From CAYRJD01 sp964424585 (GTDB lineage Bacteria > Actinomycetota > Acidimicrobiia > Acidimicrobiales > Poriferisodalaceae), in NCBI GenBank assembly GCA_964424585.1, contig CAYRJD010000010.1, forward strand, positions 26,961-90,960: a stretch of DNA of 64,000 bases, read 5' to 3'. The position numbers were made by a program, and so were the translations under genes. The notes below the pieces were generated by a model, which saw only the letters and a program-made list of their open reading frames with translations, was not told where the DNA came from and did not search any database. This document shows, in pieces, positions 54,405-61,710 of this stretch (the stretch's first letter is position 1; the number at the start of each line of letters is the position of its first letter).

Positions 54405-54884
54405 GGTGCCGTCGGGGTCGAGCTGGCCGAGGAACTGCATGCAGCGCTCGTATTCGTCGATCTCGTCGATCTGGAACGCGCACCGACCGAGGCCGGTGAC
54501 GCAGCCGAGGAACGCCCGGTTGGCCACGTGCGCAGAGCGCACGTAGCCGCTGCCTCTCCACCCAGCGGCTCGCAGCGCGTCGAGCCCGCGGTGGTAGCCG
54601 ACGCGGAAGTAGGCGTACGCCTCCATCAGCAAGGCGGTGTCGATGAGCTGGTCGTCGACCGCACCACCGCGACTTGAGGCCAGCTCTTCGGTGGTCTCGC
54701 CGAGCGACGCCCACACTTCGAGCATTCTGGGGCGAGCCGCGGCGAGCTGGCTGAGCAGCTGCTTGCGCTCGACGATGGGCGCGCTCTGCGCGGTGATGAG
54801 CGCTTCGGCGTCGTCGGGCGTGATGTCGGGCAGGACCGTTTCGGGCGGGCCGCCGGGGCTCAGGTTGACGGGTGTCTGGGTCAC
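54393..54884 (-). CDS. DUF3151 family protein
   Basis: 163-aa actinobacterial protein of unknown function. The C-terminal half has the family pattern AYAYFRVGYHRGLDALRAAG (about residues 90-109), WRGSGYVRSAHVANRAFLGC and DEIDEYERCMQFLGQLDPDG, all helical. The N-terminal half is less conserved. GTG 54884 lies 7 nt after a -10-like TAGGTT with no Shine-Dalgarno. First gene of the mobA-rnd unit and divergent from a small membrane protein, 28 nt between starts. Confidence 0.88.
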   Translation of the reverse strand: MTQTPVNLSPGGPPETVLPDITPDDAEALITAQSAPIVERKQLLSQLAAARPRMLEVWASLGETTEELASSRGGAVDDQLIDTALLMEAYAYFRVGYHRGLDALRAAGWRGSGYVRSAHVANRAFLGCVTGLGRCAFQIDEIDEYERCMQFLGQLDPDGTSSL

Positions 54885-54912
54885 CTGGGCGAACCTACCT
54901 ACTCTTCGCGCC
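54885..54912. promoter_or_regulatory. 28-bp divergent promoter with symmetric -10 boxes
   Basis: TAGGTT on the minus strand (54897-54892) ends 7 nt before GTG 54884, and TACTCT on the plus strand (54900-54905) ends 7 nt before GTG 54913. Both genes lack a Shine-Dalgarno sequence. The layout matches that at 33813-33839. Confidence 0.55.
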
Positions 54913-55179
54913 GTGGAGTGGCTGGGTATTCCCATCGGCGGCTATCGCGTCGTGGTTGTCGTGGCGATGGTGCTGCTGGCGGTCGCCACGATCTTGGTGG
55001 TGCGTGTGCTGCGCAAGCTGCTGTGGGTGGTGGTGATCGCCTTGATCGGCGCCGCGGCTGTGGTAGCGCTGGGATTTCAGATACCGGCGCTGACCGACTG
55101 CCACGAGACGTGCCGCTGCACCGTGTTCAACCAGACGATCGACCTCACCGACGTGGCGGCCGACTGGGGCTGTGGCTAG
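54913..55179 (+). CDS. Small membrane protein with Cys-rich C terminus
   Basis: 88 aa from GTG 54913. Two adjacent hydrophobic segments, YRVVVVVAMVLLAVATILVV and LLWVVVIALIGAAAVVALGF, separated by RVLRK, form a hairpin. The tail CHETCRCTVF and final WGCG contain four Cys, perhaps disulphide-linked outside the membrane. The stop is the first base of a 12-bp repeat block. No family recognised. Confidence 0.7.
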   Translation: MEWLGIPIGGYRVVVVVAMVLLAVATILVVRVLRKLLWVVVIALIGAAAVVALGFQIPALTDCHETCRCTVFNQTIDLTDVAADWGCG

Positions 55180-55214
55180 GGCCCGGCTCAGGGCCCAGCT
55201 CAGGGCCCGGCTCA
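55179..55214. repeat. 12-bp tandem repeat, three copies
   Basis: GGGCCCGGCTCA (55179), GGGCCCAGCTCA (55191) and GGGCCCGGCTCA (55203), with GGGCACC following. It fills the 32-bp gap between two convergent genes; the pyruvate kinase stop is in the last copy. The repeat itself could form hairpins (GGGCCC is palindromic) and may serve as a terminator. Confidence 0.9.
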
Positions 55215-56651
55215 GGGCACCGTCATCGCCCGCAGCGTGTCCGTCGCGTGTAGCTCAGCTATCGAGCCCGACACCACGACGATGCGGTCGCCGGCGCGCA
55301 CCGCGCCGGCGGCTTTGGCCGCTTCGACGGCCTTTTTGACGTTCTCGGTCGACGACGCTGTCTCGCTGAACAGCAGAGGCCTGGTGCCCCACGACAGCGA
55401 CAGCTGCTGCGCGGTGCGCGGCTCGGCGGTGATGCCGAGCAGCGGCATCGACGGGCGGAAGCGGGCCATGCTGCGGGCGGTGAAGCCGGAGCGGCTCAGG
55501 CACAAGATCGCGGCGGCGTCGAGGTCGCTAGCAACCCGAGCGGCGGCGCGAGACAGCGCGTCGGTGACGCGCTGGTATTCGACCTCTTGCGGCGAGCTGC
55601 GGCGCAGGCGGGTGATGTGCTCGGCCCAAGCGGCGTAGTCGAAGCGCTCGTCGGCGCGGGCGGTGATGCGCGCCATCGTCGCGACGGCGTTCACCGGGTC
55701 GTGCCCGATGGCGGTCTCGCCAGAGAGCATCACCGCTGAGGTGCCGTCGAACACGGCGTTGGCGATGTCGGAGGCTTCGGCGCGGGTCGGCACCGGCGCG
55801 TGCAGCAGCGACTCGAGCATCTGCGTCGCGGTGATGGCGGGGCGTCCCAGCGCGACGCACTGAGAGATGATCGCCTTTTGCAGGTGCGGCAGCTCTTCGA
55901 TGTCGCATTCAGAGCCGAGATCGCCGCGGGCGACCATCACCGCGCCCGACGCGCCGATGATGCCTTCAAGGTTTTCGACGGCGGCTTTGGTTTCGATCTT
56001 GGCGACCAGCAGCGGCCCTTTCGGCACCGGTTCGACGCCGAGCCTTCGCATGTCGTGAGCCGAGCGCACGAACGACACGGCGATCATGTCGGCACCGAGT
56101 TCGATGAACGCGTCGGCGAGTCGGAGGTCGTCGTCGGTCGGCGATGGCATCGAGAGCCGGTCTGACGCGATGTGCACCCCGGGGCGTCCCTCTAGGTGTC
56201 CGCCGTGGACGACCAGCACCTTGAGCGTGTCGCCACCCTTGTCTTGCACTTCGAGCACGACGTTGCCGTCGCCGAACGCGAGGCGGTCGCCGGGGCCAAT
56301 GTCGCGCAGCAGGTGCTCGTATTCGATGAACACGCGGCTAGAAGTGCTCATGTCGCCGTTCGTCGCGATGGCGGCTTCGATCACGTCGTTCTGGACGATC
56401 TCGACGCCGCCCGGCTCGAACGTGGCGCAGCGCACCTTCGGCCCGGGCAGGTCGACCAGCACGCCGACGCGGCGCTCGGTTTCTTCGGCGACGGCGCGCA
56501 CGGTGTGGTAGGTGGCGATCTGCTCATCCAGCGTGCCGTGCGCCAGACCGATGCGCGCCACGTCGACGCCCGCCTCGAACATCCGTCGCAGCGTCTTCGG
56601 ATCGCCACACGCCGGCCCGATGCTCGCAATGATCTTCGTGCGCCTCGTCAC
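55212..56651 (-). CDS. pyk: Pyruvate kinase, predicted K+-independent type
   Basis: Last step of glycolysis, phosphoenolpyruvate plus ADP to pyruvate and ATP. 479 aa: TRRTKIIASIGPACGDP at the start, catalytic Lys in LLVAKIETKAAVENLEGI, MVARGDLGSECDIEELPHLQ, AITATQMLESLLHAPVPTRA and VFDGTSAVMLSGETAIGHDP. The segment DLPGPKVR (residues 67-74) has Leu and Lys where K+-dependent enzymes have Thr and Glu (DTKGPE). RIGLAHG (33-39) replaces the usual RLNFSHG, losing the Asn and Ser that bind K+ in muscle enzyme. GTG 56651 lies 8 nt after a -10-like TACCTT. Confidence 0.92.
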   Translation of the reverse strand: MTRRTKIIASIGPACGDPKTLRRMFEAGVDVARIGLAHGTLDEQIATYHTVRAVAEETERRVGVLVDLPGPKVRCATFEPGGVEIVQNDVIEAAIATNGDMSTSSRVFIEYEHLLRDIGPGDRLAFGDGNVVLEVQDKGGDTLKVLVVHGGHLEGRPGVHIASDRLSMPSPTDDDLRLADAFIELGADMIAVSFVRSAHDMRRLGVEPVPKGPLLVAKIETKAAVENLEGIIGASGAVMVARGDLGSECDIEELPHLQKAIISQCVALGRPAITATQMLESLLHAPVPTRAEASDIANAVFDGTSAVMLSGETAIGHDPVNAVATMARITARADERFDYAAWAEHITRLRRSSPQEVEYQRVTDALSRAAARVASDLDAAAILCLSRSGFTARSMARFRPSMPLLGITAEPRTAQQLSLSWGTRPLLFSETASSTENVKKAVEAAKAAGAVRAGDRIVVVSGSIAELHATDTLRAMTVP

Positions 56652-56659
56652 GCCCAGCC

Positions 56660-56665
56660 AAGGTA
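56660..56665 (-). promoter_or_regulatory. -10-like TACCTT, probable leaderless start of pyk
   Basis: TACCTT on the minus strand ends 8 nt before GTG 56651, with no Shine-Dalgarno sequence. The same hexamer precedes the SirB1-like gene at 59488. Confidence 0.45.
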
Positions 56666-56790
56666 CACAAGCGGCGCTCGCCCCCAGCGTCACCCCACTC
56701 GCCCCGCTCACTGACCTCCAACTCCGCTCGTCCATCCCTTTCGTTCATCACCCACTCGCCCCGTTCTTCGCTTCCGCCCAAATGCCTACA

Positions 56791-56952
56791 TGTCGACCCT
56801 CTATCACGCGACCTATTGCGCGGCCTGTTGCGCGACAACCTGCCACCAACCGACACCAACCGGCACGATGTCGCCCCCTATTGCGCGGGATCGTGCCAGC
56901 CAACGCAATTTGCAGGCAAGTTGTCGACCCTTATTGCGCGACAACCTGCCAG
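56791..56952 (+). repeat. Dispersed repeat TGTCGACCC/TATTGCGCG/ACAACCTGCCA upstream of fic
   Basis: In the 357-bp gap between pyk and fic, a motif recurs three times, at 56791, 56869 and 56922: TGTCG(A)CCC, then TATTGCGCG, then GTGCCA or CCTGCCA. The 18-mer TTGCGCGACAACCTGCCA is exact at 56828-56845 and 56934-56951. The rest of the gap (56666-56790) shows no gene or clear signal. A repeated protein-binding site, or remnants of a mobile sequence, could explain it. Confidence 0.65.
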
Positions 56953-57008
56953 TAAAGAGCTAGCCTCGGCCGCCCAAGTCAGGGCACGACCACGCAAGGA
57001 GATCTGCT

Positions 57009-57877
57009 GTGGGCGGATGGGAGCAAACACCCAGCGAGATCAGCGACGCCGTGTATCGGACGTGGGTGCCCGAAGCGATCGCGGACTTACAGTTGCTCAC
57101 CTCTGACATTCAAGATGCAGCAGCAGAGCTTCGCACATCCCAGATGCGCGAGTTTGTGGGTGACACCGACCTCACGGGCGGCTGGCTGCTTCACGTCGCC
57201 GACGCGGCTGCTTCGAGCACGATCGAGGAGGTCTATCCGTCGCCCTCACCAGCGAGCTGCCGAACTTTCCACACGAACCCGGCGCGCTGCGCGACCGGCA
57301 GGTCTTCGTCGGCGGGTTCAACCCACCCGGTTACCGCCGCGTGCCCGCTCTGCTGGATGACCTGGTTGCGTTCTGCGACTGGCGTGACCTGAACCCGATT
57401 TTCCACGCCGCCATCGTTCACGCGCGCTTCGAGGAAATTCACCCGTTTCCCGACGGCAACGGACGCACGGGCCGAGCGCTGGTGCACGCCTTGTGGGGCA
57501 AGCACGGATTGGCGTTTCGTCACTCGGCGCTGCCGTTCAGCACGTATCTAGCCAAGAACAAGGTCGCGTATGCCAACGCGCTCAACCACTTTCACTCTGT
57601 TCCGCCGCTCGCGATGTCGCCTGAGGCCACGACGCAGATGCTGGAGGTCTTCACCTCTGCCGTGGGCGCTGGCGTGATGCGAGGCACAGAGTTGCGCAAG
57701 TCAGTAGCGGAGCTCGCGCTCACCAGCGACGAAGCAGGCCCGCTCGCGGGCGTTGGCCCAGACGCGGTCGCGGCTTCGAGGTCGTGCGACGCGTACATGC
57801 CGCGCGCGAAAAAGCGTTGCGTGCTGGCGCTCGGGCACGCAGGCCCGCACCGGTCGACGGTGCCATGGCTCTCGTAG
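57009..57877 (+). pseudogene. Fic/DOC-family protein, frameshifted and internally deleted, with Cys/His tail
   Basis: Fic enzymes transfer AMP or related groups to proteins. GTG 57009 follows a strong AAGGAG. The first frame gives a Fic N terminus including DAAASSTIEEVYPS, like the inhibitory helix (SxxxEG type). Near 57235 the coding frame changes, and reads PGALRDRQVFVGG and then the active loop EEIHPFPDGNGRTGRALVH (57431-57487). About 80 residues usually found between these parts are missing. The C terminus has C-x10-C-x4-GHAGPHR (from 57785), the tail also found on ATPases A-C. The intact catalytic half (57341-57877, 178 aa) could still be expressed. Confidence 0.8.
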
Positions 57878-57924
57878 TGGGCTGAAGTAGCGGCGGGGGG
57901 TTTGGGGCAGCAAGCTAGGCGGCT

Positions 57925-58554
57925 GTGGAACTGCTGCTGGTTCGCCACGGACTGCCCGAGACACACGTGACGCGCGACGGCTCACCCGCCGACCCCGACC
58001 TCTCGCCCACCGGCGTCACTCAAGCCGAGCTGCTGGGCGACCTGCTGGCCGAGCATCCGCCCGACGTCATCTACTCGAGCCCGATGCGGCGCGCCCGCAG
58101 CACGGCGACGCACGCCGCGGCACGCCTCGGGTGCGCGCCAGACGCCGTCGTCGTGCGTGAAGGACTGAGCGAGTTCGACCGCAACGACACCTCCTACGTG
58201 CCAATGGAAGAGATGAAGGTCACCAACCGAGCGGCGTGGGATCAGCTCGCGAGCGGCACCTTCTCGAACGACGTCGCGGTGGTCGCCGGGTTCGTCGAGC
58301 GTGTCCGCCAAAACGTCGAGCGCATCGTCGACGACCACCCGGGCGCACGAGCGTGCGTGGTGTGCCACGGCGGCGTCATCAACGCCTACCTGGCGAGCTG
58401 CCTGGGTTTCGGCGCGACCGAGTTTCTGCGCTTCGACGTCGACTACACGTCGATCAGCCGGGTGTTCGCGTCGTCGGCGGGGCATCGCAGCGTGCTGTCG
58501 GTGAACGAGCGCACGCACCTGCGCGGCCGCCCCGACCTGATGAAGGGGCTGTAG
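57925..58554 (+). CDS. Histidine phosphatase family protein
   Basis: Phosphoglycerate-mutase-like phosphatase of 209 aa. The phospho-accepting His is in LLLVRHGLPETH (residues 4-15); IYSSPMRRARSTATHAA and the second His in CVVCHGGVINAYLAS (about 148-150), with EGLSEFD between, are as expected. The substrate could be a sugar phosphate, nucleotide or cofactor intermediate such as alpha-ribazole phosphate; nothing nearby decides. GTG 57925; converges with the SirB1-like gene. Confidence 0.9.
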   Translation: MELLLVRHGLPETHVTRDGSPADPDLSPTGVTQAELLGDLLAEHPPDVIYSSPMRRARSTATHAAARLGCAPDAVVVREGLSEFDRNDTSYVPMEEMKVTNRAAWDQLASGTFSNDVAVVAGFVERVRQNVERIVDDHPGARACVVCHGGVINAYLASCLGFGATEFLRFDVDYTSISRVFASSAGHRSVLSVNERTHLRGRPDLMKGL

Positions 58555-58579
58555 CGGGCCTGCCGCGAGCTGCGCGTCG

Positions 58580-59488
58580 CTAGTTGAGTCGGGCCCGCAA
58601 CGCCCGCGCGCCGGTAAGAAACGTGTCGGCTTCGCGCTCGAGCGCACGCTCGGCGGCAGCTTCGAGGCACGCCGCCGCGTCGTCGACGCGTCCGACGTCG
58701 AGCAGCATCTGCGCGAGGTGGTGCGAGTGCGACGGCGGCGCGTCGGGAAAGCGCACCAGCAGCTCCATCACGCGGATGAGCGGGTCGAGTGCCACCTGGC
58801 GCGCCGCGCTGCGACGCAACGCCGCGCCGCGACGGACGCGCGGCGAACGCGCGGGGCCGCGCCGGCGCACCGCCTGGCGAACCAGCCAGCCGTACGGCGG
58901 CACCAGCGTCGAGAGCGTCTTGGTGTGGTGCGCCCGCAGGTTCATCAGCAGCCGCCGCAAGATGGCGACGTTGCCGACCGGCTCTAGGTGCTGCGGCTCG
59001 AGGCTGCGGGTGGGGTGCATGCGAGCGAATATCTGCTCGGCGTCGCGCTCGTCGAGCGTGCGACGTCCGACGGTGTCGAACAGCTTCCCGTCGCTTGAGC
59101 GGATCAAGAACAGCCCAGGCATGCCGATGCCCTCGACGGCCACGCCAGCTCGCCGCCCCACCTCCATCGCCACGACCGACACGACGACCGGCAGGCCACG
59201 GCGATGCGCGAGGGTCGTGTCGAGGTAGCAAGCGGCAACGTTGTGTCGGCTGGGCAGCTCGCCGACGAAACCTTGCTCACGAAAGACGTGGGCGATGATG
59301 CCGTCGAAGCTCGGCTCGGCCACCCGCTCGCCGAGCCGGTCGAGGACGTCGAGCGCGGCGTCGACGTCGCGCGCCGAGCGCCCGCCGACGTGGGTGGCGA
59401 TGGCGAGCGCGCCCAGGTCGAGACGCACCGGCTCGGTCTCGAGCGCGTGGGCGAACGTCTCGACGCCGCCGGCCAGCCAACTATCCAC
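58580..59488 (-). CDS. SirB1-like transglutaminase-fold protein with TPR-like C terminus
   Basis: 302 aa. The first two thirds match the SirB1/transglutaminase-like family: SRHNVAACYLDTTLAHRRGL (about residues 82-101), VAMEVGRRAGVAVEGIGMPG and FLIRSSDGKLFDTVGRRTLD. The usual catalytic Cys appears to be that of AACYL. A basic Arg-rich stretch follows, then helical repeats (LIRVMELLVRFPDAPPSHSH, DDAAACLEAAAERALERE) like TPRs. GTG 59488 lies 6 nt after a -10-like TACCTT. Function is unknown; relatives occur near release-factor methyltransferase genes in other bacteria. Confidence 0.8.
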   Translation of the reverse strand: MDSWLAGGVETFAHALETEPVRLDLGALAIATHVGGRSARDVDAALDVLDRLGERVAEPSFDGIIAHVFREQGFVGELPSRHNVAACYLDTTLAHRRGLPVVVSVVAMEVGRRAGVAVEGIGMPGLFLIRSSDGKLFDTVGRRTLDERDAEQIFARMHPTRSLEPQHLEPVGNVAILRRLLMNLRAHHTKTLSTLVPPYGWLVRQAVRRRGPARSPRVRRGAALRRSAARQVALDPLIRVMELLVRFPDAPPSHSHHLAQMLLDVGRVDDAAACLEAAAERALEREADTFLTGARALRARLN

Positions 59489-59536
59489 GAGTTCAAGGTA
59501 GCGACGGCGGCTGGGCGCGCTGGCGATACTTTCGCA
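59489..59536. promoter_or_regulatory. 48-bp divergent promoter region
   Basis: TACCTT on the minus strand (59500-59495) ends 6 nt before GTG 59488; on the plus strand TACTTT (59527-59532) ends 4 nt before ATG 59537, or GATACT ends 6 nt before. No Shine-Dalgarno for either gene. Confidence 0.45.
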
Positions 59537-60298
59537 ATGGCATTCGCGCATCCGATGCTCGCCGACGACCGAGTGTGGCCCATCGCGCACAAAGGCGGCG
59601 CGGGCGTGTGGCCGGAGAACACGATGGCCGCGTTCGCGGGCGCCGTCGCTCTCGGCTGCGAGCACCTCGAGCTCGACCTGCGAGCGACCGCCGATGGCAA
59701 GCTCGTCGTGTTCCACGACCCCGACCTGTCGCCGGTGACGTCGAGCAGCGGACGTGTCGGCGAGCTGTCTGCCGCCGAAGTGCTGGCGGCGAAGGTGGCG
59801 GGCGTCGAGCCCGTGTGTCTGCTCGATGAGGTGCTGGCGAGCTGGCCGGACGTGCGACTGTGGCTCGACCCGAAGGCCGACGCCGCCGCTCGTCCGCTCA
59901 TCGGTGCGCTGGGGCGGCGAGGCCTGCTCGATCGGGTGTGCGTCGGGGCGTTCTCAGACCGCCGGCTCGGGTGGTTTCGAGACGAGTTCGGCGACGCCGT
60001 GTGCCTGTCGATGGGGCCGCTCGAAATTGCGCGGCTGCGCCTTGAGGCGTCGCTGCCGTGGCGACGAACGGGCCAGTTTCGCTCGCAGGTCGCGTCGCTG
60101 CCGCCGCGCCACAGCGGCGTGCCGCTGCTCACCCGCCGGCTGATCGACTACGCCCACAGCCTCGGCGTCGCCACCGTCGCGTGGACGATCGACGAGCCCG
60201 CCGAGATGCGCGAGCTGTGCGAGCGCGGCGTCGACGGCATCATCACCGACCGACCGCACGTGCTGCTCGACGTGCTGGGCGACCACGCCGCGTCGTGA
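59537..60298 (+). CDS. Glycerophosphodiester phosphodiesterase
   Basis: Hydrolyses glycerophosphodiesters to sn-glycerol 3-phosphate and an alcohol. 253 aa TIM barrel: IAHKGGAGVWPENTMAAFAG (about residues 16-35), LELDLRATADGKLVVFHDPD and the C-terminal VATVAWTIDEPAEM and DGIITDRP. The usual HRG motif is HKG here, a conservative change. There is no signal peptide, so it acts in the cytosol. The TGA overlaps the next GTG (60295) so it is coupled to an FAD-linked oxidase. Confidence 0.92.
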   Translation: MAFAHPMLADDRVWPIAHKGGAGVWPENTMAAFAGAVALGCEHLELDLRATADGKLVVFHDPDLSPVTSSSGRVGELSAAEVLAAKVAGVEPVCLLDEVLASWPDVRLWLDPKADAAARPLIGALGRRGLLDRVCVGAFSDRRLGWFRDEFGDAVCLSMGPLEIARLRLEASLPWRRTGQFRSQVASLPPRHSGVPLLTRRLIDYAHSLGVATVAWTIDEPAEMRELCERGVDGIITDRPHVLLDVLGDHAAS

Positions 60299-61710
60299 CT
60301 TCGTCGCTGGGCGCCCAGACGCTCGACCGCCTGATCGCCGATCTGCGGGCAGTCGTCGGCGACACGCACGTGCTGGTCGAGCCCGACACGACCGTCAGCT
60401 ACGCCACCGACTGGACCGGCCGGTTCGTCGGCTCGACCCGCTGCGTGGTGCGGCCCGCGAGCAGCGCCGAAGTGAGCGCCGTGCTGACGCTGCTGTGCGA
60501 CGCAGGCGTCGCGGTCGTGCCGCAAGGCGGCAACACGGGCTTGGTGGGCGGCGGCGTGCCGCTGGACGGCGAGGTGGTGCTGTCGCTGCGACGGCTGGCG
60601 AGCCTCGGCGATGTCGATTCGCTGGCGGCGCAGGCGACGTTTGGTGCGGGCGTGACGCTCGCCGACGCGCAGGCGCACGCCGCGGCCGCCGGCTTGGCGG
60701 TGGGCGTCGACCTGACGGCGCGCGGCTCGGCGACCATCGGCGGCATGGTCGCCACCAACGCGGGCGGCATCAACGTGGTGCGCTACGGCGCGATGCGCGC
60801 CCAGGTCGCGGGCGTCGAGGCGGTGCTGGCGGACGGCACGGTGCTGCGCCACCTGGCGGGCCTAGAGAAGGACAACACCGGCTACGACCTCGCCGGACTG
60901 CTCACCGGCAGCGAGGGCACGCTGGCGGTCATCACTGCGGTGCGGCTGCGGCTGCACCCGATGCTGCGCCATCGGACGACCGCGCTGTTGGCCGTCGACG
61001 ACGCGCACGCCGCGGTGTCGGTCGCGGCGCAGCTGCGGCGTCTGGACGACATCTGCGCCATCGAGGCGATCTTCGGTGGCGCCATGGAGCTGGTGTGTGA
61101 GCACCTGGGTGCGCGCCCGCCGGTTGCTGCCACCTCGCCCGACGGCGTGTGGCTGCTGGTGGAGTGCGCTTCGCCGAGCCACGATCCGACCGAGGCGCTG
61201 GGCGCCGCGCTCGACGACCTGGCGCTCGACGACGGCGCGGGGCGCGTGGCGGTGGCGACCGACAGCGTCGCCGCGCAGAACTTGTGGCGCTTTCGCGAGT
61301 CGCTGACCGAGGCCGTCAACGCGGCTGGCACGCCGCACAAGCTCGACGTCACGCTGCCGCCCGGCGCGCTGGCGCGCTTCAGCGAGCAGGTGTGCGCCGT
61401 GGTCGAAGACGTGTGTGCGGGCGCTCGCACCTTCTTGTTCGGCCATCTGGGTGACGGCAACGTTCACGTGAACGTGCTAGCGCCGGCGTTGTCGTCTGCG
61501 CCCCTGCCTGATGCGGTCGACGAAGCGGTGTTGCGGCTGACCGCCGAGTGCGGCGGCAGCATCTCCGCCGAGCACGGCATCGGCACCGCCAAGCGGGCGC
61601 ACCTGCACCTGGCTCGTAGCTCCGAAGAGATCGCCGCGTTCTGCGCCATCAAATCTGCGCTCGACCCGCGCCGCACGCTGAACCCGAACGTGCTGCTGCC
61701 GCCCGCCTGA
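60295..61710 (+). CDS. FAD-linked oxidase, GlcD/D-2-hydroxyglutarate dehydrogenase-like
   Basis: 471-aa flavoprotein oxidising a D-2-hydroxy acid. VVPQGGNTGLVGGGVPLDGE at about residues 75-94, TARGSATIGGMVATNAGGIN, LEKDNTGYDLAGLLTGSEGT and C-terminal FLFGHLGDGNVHVNVLAP and SISAEHGIGTAKRAHLHL. The GNTGLVGG start fits the D-2-hydroxyglutarate/D-lactate dehydrogenase branch rather than GlcD. The frame is open upstream in gdpd; GTG 60295 is chosen for the GTGA overlap. Its stop overlaps the next ATG (TGATG). No GlcE or GlcF partner is adjacent, unlike the cluster at 48648. Confidence 0.9.
   Translation: MTSSLGAQTLDRLIADLRAVVGDTHVLVEPDTTVSYATDWTGRFVGSTRCVVRPASSAEVSAVLTLLCDAGVAVVPQGGNTGLVGGGVPLDGEVVLSLRRLASLGDVDSLAAQATFGAGVTLADAQAHAAAAGLAVGVDLTARGSATIGGMVATNAGGINVVRYGAMRAQVAGVEAVLADGTVLRHLAGLEKDNTGYDLAGLLTGSEGTLAVITAVRLRLHPMLRHRTTALLAVDDAHAAVSVAAQLRRLDDICAIEAIFGGAMELVCEHLGARPPVAATSPDGVWLLVECASPSHDPTEALGAALDDLALDDGAGRVAVATDSVAAQNLWRFRESLTEAVNAAGTPHKLDVTLPPGALARFSEQVCAVVEDVCAGARTFLFGHLGDGNVHVNVLAPALSSAPLPDAVDEAVLRLTAECGGSISAEHGIGTAKRAHLHLARSSEEIAAFCAIKSALDPRRTLNPNVLLPPA

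Noticed and set aside
56652..57008. CRISPR array in the gene-free stretch
   Set aside because: The repeats are few, irregularly spaced and imperfect, and no cas gene is present.
60058..60294. N-terminal extension of the FAD-linked oxidase into gdpd
   Set aside because: The added residues are Arg/Ala-rich and GDPD is clearly coded in the other frame; the GTGA overlap gives a natural start.
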